64,000 nt of DNA from Roseivirga sp. GTDB taxonomy: Bacteria; Bacteroidota; Bacteroidia; Cytophagales; Cyclobacteriaceae. Of the stretch, positions 43,966 through 54,433 are shown piece after piece. Below the pieces are notes generated by a model. It did no database searches. It saw nothing but the letters and a program-made list of their open reading frames with translations, and was not told the origin of the DNA. Position 1 is the first letter of the stretch, and the number at the start of each line of letters is the position of its first letter. The translations under genes were made by a program, and so were the position numbers. Where the stretch lies: contig JAJCYM010000025.1 in the NCBI GenBank assembly GCA_029262895.1, positions 1 through 64,000 of the forward strand, in the 5' to 3' direction.

Positions 43966-43984
43966 CTATTTTAAATAGATTGAT

Positions 43985-44503
43985 ATGGAATTTGATAAAT
44001 CAGTGTTACAACACTATCTTTCATTAGGTTTTAGTAAAAACACGCCTATGCATGTCAAAGAATTAGTTGAAAAAGGGAAGTTCCAAAACGAGCACCACCG
44101 CCTGCGTGTAAACCTACTCTATAGCGCTAACTGGTTTGCGAATGGAATGGCTGACTTCCTAAAACCCTTTGGAGTTACCCAACAGCAGTTCAATGCGCTA
44201 AGAATATTACGAGGTCAATTTCCAGATCCAATCAGTACCAAAGAATTAAGAGATCGCATGATCATCAATAATTCCGATACCTCCCGCTTGGTTGATCGAC
44301 TTTGTGACAAGGGTCTGGTTTGGAAAAGGCCCTGCCCTCATGACGGACGCTTGATCCAGGCGTTCATTCATGAAAACGGGCAAAAATTACTTACCGAAAT
44401 CGATAAGGAAATTGCCAACTTGGATGGAATTATGAAAAACTTGACGCAAAATGAAGCTAAAACGCTGAATGATTTGTTGATCAAAATGAGAAACGAATCT
44501 TAA
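43985..44503 (+). CDS. MarR-family transcriptional regulator
   Basis: 172 residues. A helical dimerisation start (about 35-55) is followed by a winged helix-turn-helix with QFNALRILRGQFPDPISTKELRDRM, NNSDTSRLVDRLCDKGLV as the recognition helix region, and the wing DGRLIQAFI. MarR proteins repress neighbouring efflux or stress genes and are released by small ligands or oxidation. The adjoining MFS gene is its likely target. One Cys lies in the recognition region and one before the wing (PCPHDGR), so a redox switch is possible. Confidence 0.9.
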   Translation: MEFDKSVLQHYLSLGFSKNTPMHVKELVEKGKFQNEHHRLRVNLLYSANWFANGMADFLKPFGVTQQQFNALRILRGQFPDPISTKELRDRMIINNSDTSRLVDRLCDKGLVWKRPCPHDGRLIQAFIHENGQKLLTEIDKEIANLDGIMKNLTQNEAKTLNDLLIKMRNES

Positions 44504-44520
44504 AGCGCAAAGCGCCTCTA

Positions 44521-45687
44521 TTGAAGAATAACACTGCCGTAAAAATCACCCTTCTTTTCTGTAGCATGATGACTGTGATGGCAGGTGCCACCATTTCCCC
44601 CTCCCTACCGGAAATGAAAGCAGCTTTCCCAGATAACCCCTCCGCTGAAACTTTGGTAAAGCTAATTCTAACTATCCCAGGCCTATTTATTGCACTTAGT
44701 GCTCCTTTTTCAGGTTGGATCATTGATAGATTCGGAAGGATAAAGCTTCTGGTAGCTATGCTCATCTTATACGCAATAGCTGGTACATCAGGACTCTACC
44801 TCAATACCCTTCTCGAAATCATAGTTGGCCGTGCTTTCCTGGGAATAGCTGTGGGTGGAATAATGACCATTGCTGTTGCCTTAATCGGAGATTACTTTGA
44901 AGGTGCAGAACGACTAAAGACTTTAGGTCTGCAGGCCGGAGTGATGGCGCTATCAGGCACAGTGTTTATCAGTGCAGGCGGTGCTCTCGCGGATATTAGC
45001 TGGCGCTATCCATTCCTGATTTATGGCCTGGCACTTCTGGCAGTGCCGCTAGTGTTCATTTATTTGAAAGAACCCCAAAAAGCAAAACAGGAAGTTTCAC
45101 TTTCAAAAAAGCAGGCGACTATTCCTAAAACTGCCTGGATCGTCTACATACTGTCCTTTCTGGGCATGGCCGTTTTTTACATGATGCCTGTACAAATTCC
45201 ATTTTTTATCAAAAGTGTTGACAGTTCAGTATCCAACGGCCAAATCGGACTGTCCCTGGCACTTACCATGTTAGTAGCCGGAACTGCTTCGTTTAATTTT
45301 CAGCGCATCAAAGCACGACTCACGCATTTTCAAATCTACGGTGTATCCTTCCTCGTTATGGGTTTAGGATATTTCGCGGTTTCTTATGCTACGAGCTATC
45401 TATTGGTTTTTCCCGGTTTAATAATTGCCGGTGCTGGTGCCGGACTAATCATGCCAAACTCCAATCTTTGCCTTGTAACTTTGGCCAGCCCGGAAGCACG
45501 AGGTCGGGCGTTGGGAATGCTCACCACCTTTATCTTTCTCGGACAATTTCTATCTCCACTCATGTTCCAGCCTATTATTGATTTTACTTCTATCACCGAG
45601 GGGTTTTTCTTTCTCTCCACTGCCATGATTTTAATAGCGACTATCTCTTTGATACGCAACAGAAAACAAGGTTTGGCTAAAGTTTAG
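44521..45687 (+). CDS. MFS transporter, probably drug efflux
   Basis: 388 residues from TTG 44521, with 12 predicted transmembrane helices. The loop 2-3 motif is present (GWIIDRFGRIKLL), and the second half has a related loop (EARGRALGML). It starts 17 bases after the marR stop. The gene pair fits a ligand-controlled efflux system. The exported compound is unknown. Confidence 0.9.
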   Translation: MKNNTAVKITLLFCSMMTVMAGATISPSLPEMKAAFPDNPSAETLVKLILTIPGLFIALSAPFSGWIIDRFGRIKLLVAMLILYAIAGTSGLYLNTLLEIIVGRAFLGIAVGGIMTIAVALIGDYFEGAERLKTLGLQAGVMALSGTVFISAGGALADISWRYPFLIYGLALLAVPLVFIYLKEPQKAKQEVSLSKKQATIPKTAWIVYILSFLGMAVFYMMPVQIPFFIKSVDSSVSNGQIGLSLALTMLVAGTASFNFQRIKARLTHFQIYGVSFLVMGLGYFAVSYATSYLLVFPGLIIAGAGAGLIMPNSNLCLVTLASPEARGRALGMLTTFIFLGQFLSPLMFQPIIDFTSITEGFFFLSTAMILIATISLIRNRKQGLAKV

Positions 45688-45742
45688 TGCTATTTCAAAA
45701 TTTCATCTTCTTAATTATCAATTGCCTTGCTTAGATTAGGGC

Positions 45743-46624
45743 TTGAATAAAAAGGTTTTCATTTTAGGTAACCCAAAGTCAGGAAGAAAAAGACTTGCAC
45801 CAATTCTTTCTGATTTAAAGTCCTATCTCGATACCCAACAAATTGGCTATTCGTTTTGCGAGACCTCGAAAGATGGTCTTGATGAAATAAAAGAACTGCT
45901 CGATAACAGCTACACACACCTTACAGTCATAGGCGGTGACGGAACCATCAATCAAGCTGTTAATGCACTGAATCTTGATATTCCCATAGGCATTATCCCT
46001 GCAGGAACAGGAAATGACTTTGTGAAAAATGTAGACCTTGGCTCAAACCGGCTAGCACAGTTTGAAACGGCTATTCACGGAGATATTAAGCCTATCGATC
46101 TTGGCATATGTAACGGACAAAAGTTTGTCAATGGAGTGGGCATTGGCTTTGACGGGCAAATTGTAGAGGACATGGCCAGCAAAAGAGTACCACTGCTCAA
46201 AGGATTCGCTGCCTATTATTATCACGTGCTTAGAATCCTTGCTAGTTATCAGGATCGTCCTTTTGATTATTCAATCGATGGTCAATCATTTCAAAAAAAC
46301 CTCATTCTGCTGACTGTTGGTAATGGCACTACTTTCGGTGGTGGTTTTAAACTAACCCCATATGCCAAAATAGACGATGGTAAATTGGATGTTTGCGAAA
46401 TTGGCGAGTTCTCTGCTTTCAAGAGATTTGCCAATATTCATCGGCTATCCAATGGGTCTCACGACAAACTGGAGGCAGTCAGTCTGTATCAAAGTGAGAC
46501 GGTGAAGATAGATGCCAACCAAAGACTTTTTGCGCATATTGATGGAGAAAGAATGGGCCAACCTCCATTTGAAATAAAGATAATTCCAAAGGCAATGAAC
46601 TTAAGGATTGCACAGATCTTATGA
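45743..46624 (+). CDS. YegS/BmrU-type diacylglycerol or lipid kinase
   Basis: 293 residues from TTG 45743. The diacylglycerol-kinase catalytic domain begins NKKVFILGNPKSGRKR and has the nucleotide-binding motif GGDGT at 64-68, then IPAGTGNDFV. The C-terminal beta-sandwich includes GNGTTFGGGFKLTPYAKIDDGKLDV, as in YegS and DgkB. It phosphorylates diacylglycerol or a related lipid. No closely linked gene suggests a more specific substrate. Confidence 0.92.
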   Translation: MNKKVFILGNPKSGRKRLAPILSDLKSYLDTQQIGYSFCETSKDGLDEIKELLDNSYTHLTVIGGDGTINQAVNALNLDIPIGIIPAGTGNDFVKNVDLGSNRLAQFETAIHGDIKPIDLGICNGQKFVNGVGIGFDGQIVEDMASKRVPLLKGFAAYYYHVLRILASYQDRPFDYSIDGQSFQKNLILLTVGNGTTFGGGFKLTPYAKIDDGKLDVCEIGEFSAFKRFANIHRLSNGSHDKLEAVSLYQSETVKIDANQRLFAHIDGERMGQPPFEIKIIPKAMNLRIAQIL

Positions 46625-46758
46625 TTGCAGAGACTGATTCAATTAGTAGACGGAGGCTTTTGAGCTTCAACTATCCGAACTTATCGTAAATTGTTACGAT
46701 TTGATTTTTCAGACTTAAAAGGATCTGAAAAGACTGATCTTTGAGAAATCAACGAGCC

Positions 46759-47433
46759 ATGAAAAAATTCTTTACTCATATTAGGTCCGAGTGGTATCGC
46801 TACATCATTGAAATCCTTGTAGTGGTCATTGGCATTATGGCTGCCTTTAGTCTTGATAATTGGCAGGAGTCAATGAAAGAACGAAAAGAACAAAATGAGC
46901 TCTACAGCGATTTTATTCAAGAACTCCAAAAGGACCTAATCGAAATCCAGGGTAACACTAAGTTTAATCGTACCTACATAGCAAGCTATGAAAGAGCAAG
47001 TCAGATTATTCTTACGGACCATGACCGAAAGCTAGCAGATAGTCTGGGCATCATCTCTATCGGGCTTATGGAATTTTCAGATTTTCAGAAAAACGGATCG
47101 GCCTATGAGTTACTCGGTGCTAGCGGAAAGCTCGATATGATTGACAACAAGAAAATTCTTTATGGACTCCAGAGCTTAGGAATGCTCTACACCTATATCA
47201 ACCGATTGGAAAAGAATCAGGAGACCTTAATCTTTGAGGTAGTTCCTCAGCTTTTTGAATATCTCAGCCTCAAACCCTTTGAGGTAAAGCAAGTCGAAGC
47301 CCTTTACAGTTATCAGTTTCATAACATATTTCAAGTTTATTTGAGGCTTGGCAACGAGAAAGATGGTCTGTACCAACAGGCTGAAAGTGAGTTAAAACGA
47401 CTTATCAGCGACATGGAAAATGAGTTGAAATAA
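46759..47433 (+). CDS. DUF6090-family membrane protein
   Basis: 224 residues from the ATG at 46759 (an in-frame TTG lies at 46741). A helix-anchor start EWYRYIIEILVVVIGIMAAFSLDNWQE has the SLDNWxE ending that marks this Bacteroidota family. A helical, charged extracytoplasmic region follows. Function unknown. It stands alone upstream of prs. Confidence 0.82.
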   Translation: MKKFFTHIRSEWYRYIIEILVVVIGIMAAFSLDNWQESMKERKEQNELYSDFIQELQKDLIEIQGNTKFNRTYIASYERASQIILTDHDRKLADSLGIISIGLMEFSDFQKNGSAYELLGASGKLDMIDNKKILYGLQSLGMLYTYINRLEKNQETLIFEVVPQLFEYLSLKPFEVKQVEALYSYQFHNIFQVYLRLGNEKDGLYQQAESELKRLISDMENELK

Positions 47434-47494
47434 AACCAGAAATGGGTCACGTCAATTGCTCTCAGGAGTAAGAGGGTTTTATCAATTTTATACT

Positions 47495-47502
47495 TACTTT
47501 TG
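47495..47502 (+). promoter_or_regulatory. candidate -7 promoter element of prs
   Basis: TACTTTTG matches TAnnTTTG fully and is 32 bases before the prs ATG, followed by GCAGC as in many Bacteroidota promoters. TTTT at 47477-47480 is a weak upstream element. Confidence 0.55.
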
Positions 47503-47534
47503 CAGCTTCATTTAGCAACATCAATCAACGCATT

Positions 47535-48458
47535 ATGAACGTTCAATTATTTGCTGGAACAGAGTCAGCTTATCTTGGAGAGAAGATTGCCGAATTCTAT
47601 GGTAAGGAATTGGGTAAGATGGAAGTGAAGAAGTTCAGTGATGGAGAAATTGCCACTTACTACAATGAATCTGTCAGAGGAGCAACGGTCTTTATGATCC
47701 AATCCACCTTCCCCCCAGCAGACAATCTGATGGAACTTTGCTTAATGATAGATGCCGCTAAAAGAGCGAGTGCTTATAAATGTGTGGCTGTGCTGCCTTA
47801 TTTTGGGTACGCACGTCAGGATAGAAAAGACAAACCAAGAGTAGCCATTGGTGCTAAACTGGTGGCCAACATTCTTACCGCTGCAGGTGCTGATAGGGTT
47901 ATGACTTGCGACCTTCATGCTGGCCAAATTCAAGGGTTCTTTGACATCCCCGTGGATCATATGGATGGTTCAGTCATTTTTGTTCCTTATCTCAGAAGTC
48001 TGAATCTGGACAATTTACTTTTCGCTTCTCCAGACGTAGGTGGTGTGAAAAGAACAAGGCAATTTGCTCAGCACTTCAACGCTGAAATGGTGGTGATTGA
48101 CAAGCATCGTGAAAAAGCCAATGAAGTAGCTTCAATGCGAATTATTGGTAATGTGGAAGGCAAAAACGTAATTCTGGTAGATGATTTGGTAGATACTGGG
48201 GGAACCTTGTGCAAGGCCGCGGGAATTATAATGGAACAAGGTGCCAAATCGGTAAGAGCTTTATGCACGCATCCCGTTCTTTCCGGTAACGCATATAATA
48301 ACATTAACAGCTCAGCATTAGAGGAGTTGGTAGTCACAGACACCATTCCCCTAAAAGAGCAATCTGACAAAATTAAGGTATTGACGGTAGCTGAGTTATT
48401 CGCTCAGGCCATTACAAGCATCACGTCAAATCAATCGATAAGTAAACTATTTATTTAA
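47535..48458 (+). CDS. prs: ribose-phosphate pyrophosphokinase
   Basis: 307 residues. It contains the ATP loop YARQDRKDKPR and the PRPP signature VILVDDLVDTGGTL (about 216-229). It makes PRPP from ribose 5-phosphate and ATP for nucleotide, His and NAD synthesis. It is followed 12 bases later by rplY, in the usual prs-rplY-pth order. Confidence 0.98.
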   Translation: MNVQLFAGTESAYLGEKIAEFYGKELGKMEVKKFSDGEIATYYNESVRGATVFMIQSTFPPADNLMELCLMIDAAKRASAYKCVAVLPYFGYARQDRKDKPRVAIGAKLVANILTAAGADRVMTCDLHAGQIQGFFDIPVDHMDGSVIFVPYLRSLNLDNLLFASPDVGGVKRTRQFAQHFNAEMVVIDKHREKANEVASMRIIGNVEGKNVILVDDLVDTGGTLCKAAGIIMEQGAKSVRALCTHPVLSGNAYNNINSSALEELVVTDTIPLKEQSDKIKVLTVAELFAQAITSITSNQSISKLFI

Positions 48459-48470
48459 CAATTATATATT

Positions 48471-49121
48471 ATGAGAAGAGTAGAGGTTATAGGGTATAAA
48501 AGAGCAAATCTCGGAAAAACAGAGTCTAAGCGCTTAAGGGCTGAAGGCAATGTGCCATGCGTATTATACGGTGGAGAAAAGCAAATGCACTTTTATGTAC
48601 CAGCACTTCAGTTTAGAGAAGTTTTGTACACAGCACAGGCCTGTTTTGTTGACCTGAACATTGAAGGAGAAACTTTCCAGGCAATTGCTCAGGATGCACA
48701 GTTTCACCCGGTAAGTGAAATGATCTTGCATGTTGATTTCCTTGAATTGTTCAAAGGAAAATACATCAAAATGGAGATTCCAGTTGATTTGACTGGTACT
48801 GCTGTTGGGGTGAAAGGTGGTGGTTCTTTGGTATTGAAACGACCTAAGTTGGGAGTTTTAGCTTTGCCAAAGAATATGCCAGAAACCATCGTTGTTGATG
48901 TTTCAGATATGAACCTCGGAGACTCTGTCAAAGTGGCCAGTCTTGAAACAAAAGATTTTGAAATCCTAAATAGTCCGCTTGTTACGATTGCTTCTGTAGT
49001 TATACCTAGAGCACTCAAAGCAGCTGATTCTGAAGGACTTGAAGGTGAAGAGGGAGAAGAAGGAGAAGAAGGTGCTGAAGCATCTGCTGAAGGCGAAGGA
49101 GTAGAAGCTGCCGCTGAATAA
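48471..49121 (+). CDS. rplY: 50S ribosomal protein L25/general stress protein Ctc
   Basis: 216 residues of the longer TL5/Ctc type. The 5S rRNA-binding domain (about 1-95) includes RAEGNVPCVLYG. The C-terminal beta domain (about 96-190) is followed by an acidic tail (GLEGEEGEEGEEG) of about 28 residues. It binds 5S rRNA in the large subunit. A terminator follows 22 bases after the stop. Confidence 0.96.
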   Translation: MRRVEVIGYKRANLGKTESKRLRAEGNVPCVLYGGEKQMHFYVPALQFREVLYTAQACFVDLNIEGETFQAIAQDAQFHPVSEMILHVDFLELFKGKYIKMEIPVDLTGTAVGVKGGGSLVLKRPKLGVLALPKNMPETIVVDVSDMNLGDSVKVASLETKDFEILNSPLVTIASVVIPRALKAADSEGLEGEEGEEGEEGAEASAEGEGVEAAAE

Positions 49122-49143
49122 GTGTAGAAATAAATATTCCATA

Positions 49144-49175
49144 AAAAAATCCTGCTCGCAAGAGCGGGATTTTTT
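49144..49175 (+). terminator. intrinsic terminator between rplY and pth
   Basis: AAAAAATCCTGCTC (49144-49157), loop GCAA and GAGCGGGATTTTTT (49162-49175) form a 14-bp stem with one G-U pair. A GNRA-type loop is present. It sits 22 bases after rplY and 24 before pth, so pth should need its own promoter or read-through. Confidence 0.85.
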
Positions 49176-49199
49176 ATTATTGACCTTTGGTATAGGCAT

Positions 49200-49760
49200 A
49201 TGAAATATTTGATTGTCGGTTTAGGGAATATTGGTCCGGAGTATGAGCTTACCCGGCACAATATTGGATTTTTGACTTTAGACAGGCTGGCCGATAAAAA
49301 GGAGGTTTCTTTTGAAATGTCCAGGCTAGCCTATTACGCTGATTTTAAATTCAAAGGGCGACAGATTCACCTGATTAAACCCACCACCTACATGAACCTT
49401 AGTGGCAAGGCGGTGAATTTTTGGATGCAGGAACTCAAAATTCCAAAAGAAAACGTATTGGTTATCGTAGACGACATTGCCCTACCCTTTGGCAACTTAC
49501 GCATGCGAGCCAAAGGCTCCTCTGCCGGTCATAACGGATTGAAGAACATTGAAGAAATGACAGGTGGCCAAAATTATGCCCGCTTGAAATTCGGAGTGGG
49601 GGATGATTTCCCAAAAGGCAGACAAGTTGATTATGTATTAAGCCCTTTTTCTCAAAAGGAGTTTGACGAATTACCTTTTTCCATGGACAAAGCCATAGAT
49701 ATGATTACTGGTTTTTGCACTATTGGCATCACAAGAACAATGACTCAGTTTAACGATTAG
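49200..49760 (+). CDS. pth: peptidyl-tRNA hydrolase
   Basis: 186 residues. [20 protein letters not shown] has the catalytic His20. It also contains [13 protein letters not shown] and [11 protein letters not shown]. It releases tRNA from dropped-off peptidyl-tRNA. It ends convergently with the M20 amidohydrolase, overlapping it by 11 bases. Confidence 0.97.
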   Translation: MKYLIVGLGNIGPEYELTRHNIGFLTLDRLADKKEVSFEMSRLAYYADFKFKGRQIHLIKPTTYMNLSGKAVNFWMQELKIPKENVLVIVDDIALPFGNLRMRAKGSSAGHNGLKNIEEMTGGQNYARLKFGVGDDFPKGRQVDYVLSPFSQKEFDELPFSMDKAIDMITGFCTIGITRTMTQFND

Positions 49761-50976
49761 CCAATTCAAAACAGGCATTCAAAAGCACGTTTGCACCATT
49801 CTCCAAGTCTTCTTCTTTTGTGAATTCATTCACGTTATGACTGATGCCATTCACGCTAGGCACAAATACCATAGCTGTTGGACAAACGGATGCCATCATT
49901 TGAGCGTCATGCCCCGCACCACTTGGCATTCTCTTAACAGAAAGTCCCAATTCTCCTGCCTTGTCGGCAATCAATGAAACCACCCCATCATCAAACTGAA
50001 CCGGTGAAAACCTGACCATTTCGTCTCGTTCCAGGCTTAGACCAGAATTCTGAATGATATCGTTAGCAAAATTGTCGATTGCCTCCTGTCCATCTTTGAG
50101 AGTTTCCAGGTTCACACTCCTCAAATCAAGTGTAAAAGTGGCTTTATCAGGCACAATGTTGATTGCATTCGGCTCAAAGGATATGGTGCCAACGGTGCTT
50201 AGGATTTGGGTTGGTGAATTCCTGACATAATCCCCGGCAAACTTAATGATCTCACTAGCCGCATAGCCCGCATCTTTGCGGTATTGTAGAGGGGTTGTAC
50301 CCGCATGGTTGGCCTGACCCTGGATGGTGTAACGAGTCCAATAAATTCCTTGAACCATCTCCACAGCACCAATGTCCGTGCCTTCAAGTTCCAGAACAGG
50401 TCCTTGTTCAATATGCAATTCGATAAAACTGTCTAATGGAAAATCACCACATTTAAGATCACCCTTATAGCCAATTCTCTGAAGCTCAGAATCGACTGAT
50501 TTGGTTGGGTCATCATAAGATTGGCTCGCTAAAATTTTTCCTAAATCACCCAACTGGGCGAAGGCGTGACTGCCCATCATATCAGGAGCATAATTTACAC
50601 CCTCTTCGTTAGTGAAGTTGATCAGCGCAATGGGCTTCTCAGTTTCAATACCCTCATCATTAAGAGTTTGGATCGCTTCAAGTCCGGCCAAAACACCCAA
50701 TGCACCATCATAGCGTCCACCTTGATAAACTGTGTCCAAATGGGAACCCATGGCTACAGGAGGTACATCTTGCCTACCCCTTCTGAGGCCAATCATGTTG
50801 CCAATTTCATCAACGTAGATTTCAAGGCCAGCCGCTGTCATCTGAGATTTCAATAAATCCCGCGCCTGCTTATCCTCATCAGACAGTGTAATACGTTCAA
50901 CACCAATCTCACCCGTTTTGCCAATTTGGGCATAGCGTTCGATGTTTTGCATTAAGCGTTGAATGTTGATCTTCAT
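49750..50976 (-). CDS. M20-family amidohydrolase (N-carbamoyl-L-amino-acid hydrolase/allantoate amidohydrolase type)
   Basis: 408 residues. The metal-binding motif is [18 protein letters not shown] (about 78-95), with Asp and His ligands, followed by NFTNEEGV. Further on are [12 protein letters not shown] and the C-terminal [11 protein letters not shown], the signature of the hydantoinase/carbamoylase (AtzF/AllC-like) subgroup. It probably hydrolyses an N-carbamoyl or ureido amide. There are no pyrimidine- or purine-catabolism neighbours, so the substrate stays open. Confidence 0.9.
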   Translation of the reverse strand: MKINIQRLMQNIERYAQIGKTGEIGVERITLSDEDKQARDLLKSQMTAAGLEIYVDEIGNMIGLRRGRQDVPPVAMGSHLDTVYQGGRYDGALGVLAGLEAIQTLNDEGIETEKPIALINFTNEEGVNYAPDMMGSHAFAQLGDLGKILASQSYDDPTKSVDSELQRIGYKGDLKCGDFPLDSFIELHIEQGPVLELEGTDIGAVEMVQGIYWTRYTIQGQANHAGTTPLQYRKDAGYAASEIIKFAGDYVRNSPTQILSTVGTISFEPNAINIVPDKATFTLDLRSVNLETLKDGQEAIDNFANDIIQNSGLSLERDEMVRFSPVQFDDGVVSLIADKAGELGLSVKRMPSGAGHDAQMMASVCPTAMVFVPSVNGISHNVNEFTKEEDLENGANVLLNACFELANR

Positions 50977-51037
50977 TATTCAGTTTAATGTTGATAAGTT
51001 TCAAATTGAACCCATTAGACATGAAACATCAAACTCA

Positions 51038-53092
51038 TTAACTTATCACGGATCCCGGTTCCACGTCTTCGTTAGGTTGAAGTAATCTCAGATTACCCGC
51101 ATTATCTTCGGCCATAAGAATCATACCTTCAGATTCGGTACCCATCATTTTTCTCGGAGCCAAATTAGCGATAATGGTTACCTGCTTACCTATCATTTCT
51201 TCAGGACTATAATGCTTGGCAATCCCACTCAGGATTGTTCTTTTGTCCACACCTGTATCTACCAGAAACTGTAGAAGTTTGTTTGATTTTTCCACCTTTT
51301 TGGCCTCCAGAATAGTACCTATTCTTAAATCCAATTTCATAAAATCATCAAACTGGATAGTCTCCTTCAAAGGGGCTGCCTCCTTACTCTCTAATTCGTT
51401 TTGCATTTTTGTATTCTGTAATTTTTGCACTTGGGCTTCAATGGTCTTGTCCTCAATTTTCTCAAAAAGCAACTGTGTTTTTTCCAATGGATTTCCGCTA
51501 GTCAGCAAATCATCTCGACCAGCATCCGACCAATTCAATTGATCCATACCTAGAAATTTGCACAGCTTGGATGTGCTAAACGGAATAAACGGTTCGGCAA
51601 CAATAGAAATATTTGCCGCTATTTGAAGAGCAATATTCAAGATAGTTCCTACCCTTGCCTCATCGGTCTTTATTAGCTTCCATGGTTCTGTATCAGCGAG
51701 GTATTTATTGCCCATTCTGGCAAGCTCCATCATTTCAGTCAATGCCTCCCTAAATCTGTACCTTTCAATTGACTCGCCAATTTTGGCTGGTGCCTCTCTT
51801 AGAGCTAGGATTACTTCTTCATCGAGATCAAATAGCTCCCCACGCTCTGGTACTTTACCATCAAAGTATTTGTGTGTTAGGACCACGGCTCTGTTTACAA
51901 AGTTTCCGAGGATAGCAACCAGTTCGTTATTGTTTCTGGCCTGAAAATCCTTCCAGGTGAAATCGTTGTCCTTGCTTTCGGGAGCATTGGCACATAGGGC
52001 GTATCTTAAAACGTCTTGTTTTTCAGGAAAATCTTCCAGGTACTCATGCAGCCAGACCGCCCAGTTTCTTGAGGTTGAAATTTTGTCCCCCTCCAAATTC
52101 AAAAACTCATTGGCCGGTACGTTTTCAGGCAACACATAATCACCCATAGCCTTAAGAATTGCCGGGAAAATGATGCAGTGAAACACGATATTATCCTTCC
52201 CAATAAAGTGAACCAGATTAGTGTCTTGGTCTTTCCAGTAGGGTTCCCAATCTTTTTCCTTTTCCTGAGCCCATTCCTTGGTAGCCGATACATAACCTAT
52301 GGGAGCATCAAACCACACGTAAAGCACCTTGCCATCAGCACCTTCTACCGGCACCTTAATACCCCAATCAAGATCGCGAGTCATGGCACGTGGCTGTAAC
52401 CCTCCATCAATCCAGGATTTACATTGACCCCAAACATTGGGCTTCCAATCTTTTTTATGACCATCAACGATCCACTCTTTGAGCCACTCCTCATAGTTCT
52501 GAAGGGGTAAATACCAATGCTTGGTTTCCCTCTTTATTGGGGGGTTACCACTTAAAGTAGATTTGGGGTTGATCAGGTCTGTTGGATTTAAGGATGATCC
52601 ACAGTTTTCGCATTGATCACCATAAGCAGATTCATAGCTGCATCGTGGGCAGGTGCCCGTGATATAACGGTCAGCCAAAAACTGCTGAGCTTCTTCATCG
52701 TAATATTGTTGGCTCACCCGCTCTTCAAACAGACCTTTTTCATAAAGTTTTTTGAAGAATTCCTGCGCAGTCTCATGGTGAACCTGGTTCGAGGTTCTTG
52801 AGTAGATGTCAAAAGTAATGCCCAGGGCAGACATGGATTCTTTTATCATGCCATGATACTTGTCTACAATGGCCTTTGGCGTAGTACCCTCTTTTCGAGC
52901 CCTCATCGTAATGGCCATCCCATGCTCATCAGACGCGCAAATAAATGCTACGTCTTCACCCTTGGACCTTAAATACCTGGTATAAATGTCAGAAGGCACA
53001 TAAACACCAGCCAAATGACCTATGTGGATCGGTCCATTTGCATAAGGAAGTGCAGCTGTTACCGTGTGTCTTTTAAATTGCTTTTGACTCAT
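51038..53092 (-). CDS. metG: methionyl-tRNA synthetase
   Basis: 684 residues from the ATG at 53092; the frame opens at TTG 53101, one codon set earlier. HIGH motif at 23-26, zinc-finger cysteines in [20 protein letters not shown], and the KMSKS equivalent KISTS near 340. The C-terminal tRNA-binding OB domain (about 580-684) begins [17 protein letters not shown]. It charges tRNA-Met, including the initiator. The consensus promoter element at 53099-53106 touches the ATG, suggesting a leaderless message. Confidence 0.97.
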   Translation of the reverse strand: MSQKQFKRHTVTAALPYANGPIHIGHLAGVYVPSDIYTRYLRSKGEDVAFICASDEHGMAITMRARKEGTTPKAIVDKYHGMIKESMSALGITFDIYSRTSNQVHHETAQEFFKKLYEKGLFEERVSQQYYDEEAQQFLADRYITGTCPRCSYESAYGDQCENCGSSLNPTDLINPKSTLSGNPPIKRETKHWYLPLQNYEEWLKEWIVDGHKKDWKPNVWGQCKSWIDGGLQPRAMTRDLDWGIKVPVEGADGKVLYVWFDAPIGYVSATKEWAQEKEKDWEPYWKDQDTNLVHFIGKDNIVFHCIIFPAILKAMGDYVLPENVPANEFLNLEGDKISTSRNWAVWLHEYLEDFPEKQDVLRYALCANAPESKDNDFTWKDFQARNNNELVAILGNFVNRAVVLTHKYFDGKVPERGELFDLDEEVILALREAPAKIGESIERYRFREALTEMMELARMGNKYLADTEPWKLIKTDEARVGTILNIALQIAANISIVAEPFIPFSTSKLCKFLGMDQLNWSDAGRDDLLTSGNPLEKTQLLFEKIEDKTIEAQVQKLQNTKMQNELESKEAAPLKETIQFDDFMKLDLRIGTILEAKKVEKSNKLLQFLVDTGVDKRTILSGIAKHYSPEEMIGKQVTIIANLAPRKMMGTESEGMILMAEDNAGNLRLLQPNEDVEPGSVIS

Positions 53093-53098
53093 AGGCTG

Positions 53099-53106
53099 CA
53101 AAGATA
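53099..53106 (-). promoter_or_regulatory. candidate -7 promoter element of metG
   Basis: On the minus strand TATCTTTG, a full match to TAnnTTTG, ends 6 bases before the metG ATG at 53092. Transcription would start at or next to the ATG. Confidence 0.5.
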
Positions 53107-53258
53107 AGTTTTAGATGCAAGATTTTAGAGACTAGCATCCATAACTTCACCGCGGATGTCTTTGGGTAACTTCCTTTGCGGAAAATATAAAATCCAATAA
53201 ATTAGCCTCCTCAAAAAAAATCAATTTTTGTTCTGTCAATTTTAGACTCAAAAGAAAT

Positions 53259-53957
53259 ATGAAAAGGTCATTACTCCTACTAGCACTTATAGGTTATCTT
53301 GTTTTACCAAAACAAGCGCATAGTCAAATCGATGAGGACCAAACCGGTGCCTGGTACATGTATTTTTGGAACACCACTATCAAGGACGGTCCGTGGGGTT
53401 TTCAGGGAGATATTCAATACCGGAATTGGGACCTTATTGGTGACCTGGAACAATTGTTATTAAGGGGTGGGGTAACTTATCAACCTGAAAATCTCGGTGT
53501 CAAGTTTACTTTAGGGTACGGCAATATCAGCACTGGCCAATTTGGCGATAGTAAATCCAAGGTTTCAGAAAGCCGAATTTATCAGGAAGCCTTAATCCCG
53601 CATAAACTTGGAACCCGAATCTACCTCACCCATCGGTTTCGATATGAACAACGCTTTGTAGACAATCAGGATACCCGTACGCGCTTCAGGTACAACCTGT
53701 TTATCACCGTGCCCTTGAATAAGACTGATTTAAGCCCAGGTGCAATATACTTGGCACTCTATAACGAACTATTTGTCAATGGCCAACGTGGCATAGGCAA
53801 CGGGAACGAAGTACAACTTTTTGATAGAAATAGAGCTTACGGAGCATTAGGATATACCCTAAGCGAGGGATTACGAATTCAACTTGGACTAATGCGGCAA
53901 ACAACGAATAACTGGAAGAAGAGACAACTCCAATTAAGTCTACATCATAAATTCTAG
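53259..53957 (+). CDS. DUF2490 outer-membrane protein
   Basis: 232 residues with a signal peptide (about 1-22). The mature start is DQTGAWYMYFWNTTIKDGPWGFQGDIQYRNW, followed by alternating strands to a final LQLSLHHKF. This matches DUF2490, a family of predicted outer-membrane barrels of unknown role. A DUF1801 gene follows after 3 bases and is probably co-transcribed. Confidence 0.85.
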   Translation: MKRSLLLLALIGYLVLPKQAHSQIDEDQTGAWYMYFWNTTIKDGPWGFQGDIQYRNWDLIGDLEQLLLRGGVTYQPENLGVKFTLGYGNISTGQFGDSKSKVSESRIYQEALIPHKLGTRIYLTHRFRYEQRFVDNQDTRTRFRYNLFITVPLNKTDLSPGAIYLALYNELFVNGQRGIGNGNEVQLFDRNRAYGALGYTLSEGLRIQLGLMRQTTNNWKKRQLQLSLHHKF

Positions 53958-53960
53958 GCC

Positions 53961-54323
53961 ATGAACATTAATCCAGCGGTTAACGAATATTTGGATAAAA
54001 AGGCCCACCCTATGACAGATGAAATTCAGAGGGTACGTGAAATTATTTTGGCCACCGATCCAAAAATCGAAGAAACGATCAAATGGAGTAGCCCTACATT
54101 TATGTATAAAGGCAACATTGCCTCGTTTTTCATGAATGCCAAGAAATTTGTGAGCCTGATGTTTCATAAAGGTGCCACCATCAATGATGAACATGGCCTA
54201 TTGAGCGGAGATGGCAAGGAAGCCAGAGTGGCGCGATTTGAAAGTCTGGATGATATTCAAGAAAAAGAAGCTGAACTTCAAGCGGTAATAAAGGAATGGA
54301 TTCGAATGCAAGACAATGCTTAG
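53961..54323 (+). CDS. DUF1801 (YdhG-like) domain protein
   Basis: 120 residues, soluble. It has the DUF1801 layout: IQRVREIILATDPKIEETIKWSSPTFMYKGNIASFF, then KFVSLMFHKGA and a C-terminal helix. The function of these small proteins is not known (Bacillus YdhG was linked to iron). It starts 3 bases after the DUF2490 gene. Confidence 0.85.
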   Translation: MNINPAVNEYLDKKAHPMTDEIQRVREIILATDPKIEETIKWSSPTFMYKGNIASFFMNAKKFVSLMFHKGATINDEHGLLSGDGKEARVARFESLDDIQEKEAELQAVIKEWIRMQDNA

Positions 54324-54433
54324 CTAATCCCACAAATGTGGATATTGGTCTACTTACCTACAACCTCCTGAAAATTAAATACAGATTTGCTCCGCCAAGT
54401 TTTAATCAATGCTCTTAATTCATAATTAAACCC

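Noticed and set aside
43604-43984. Possible CRISPR array from repeated ATTCTGA and GAATCTGTCTG segments
   Set aside because: Copies are few, uneven in spacing and in both directions, and there are no cas genes nearby.
48704-49261. Long frame opposite rplY
   Set aside because: It is the mirror of the acidic tail of L25, rich in Ser/Pro, and has no independent signals.
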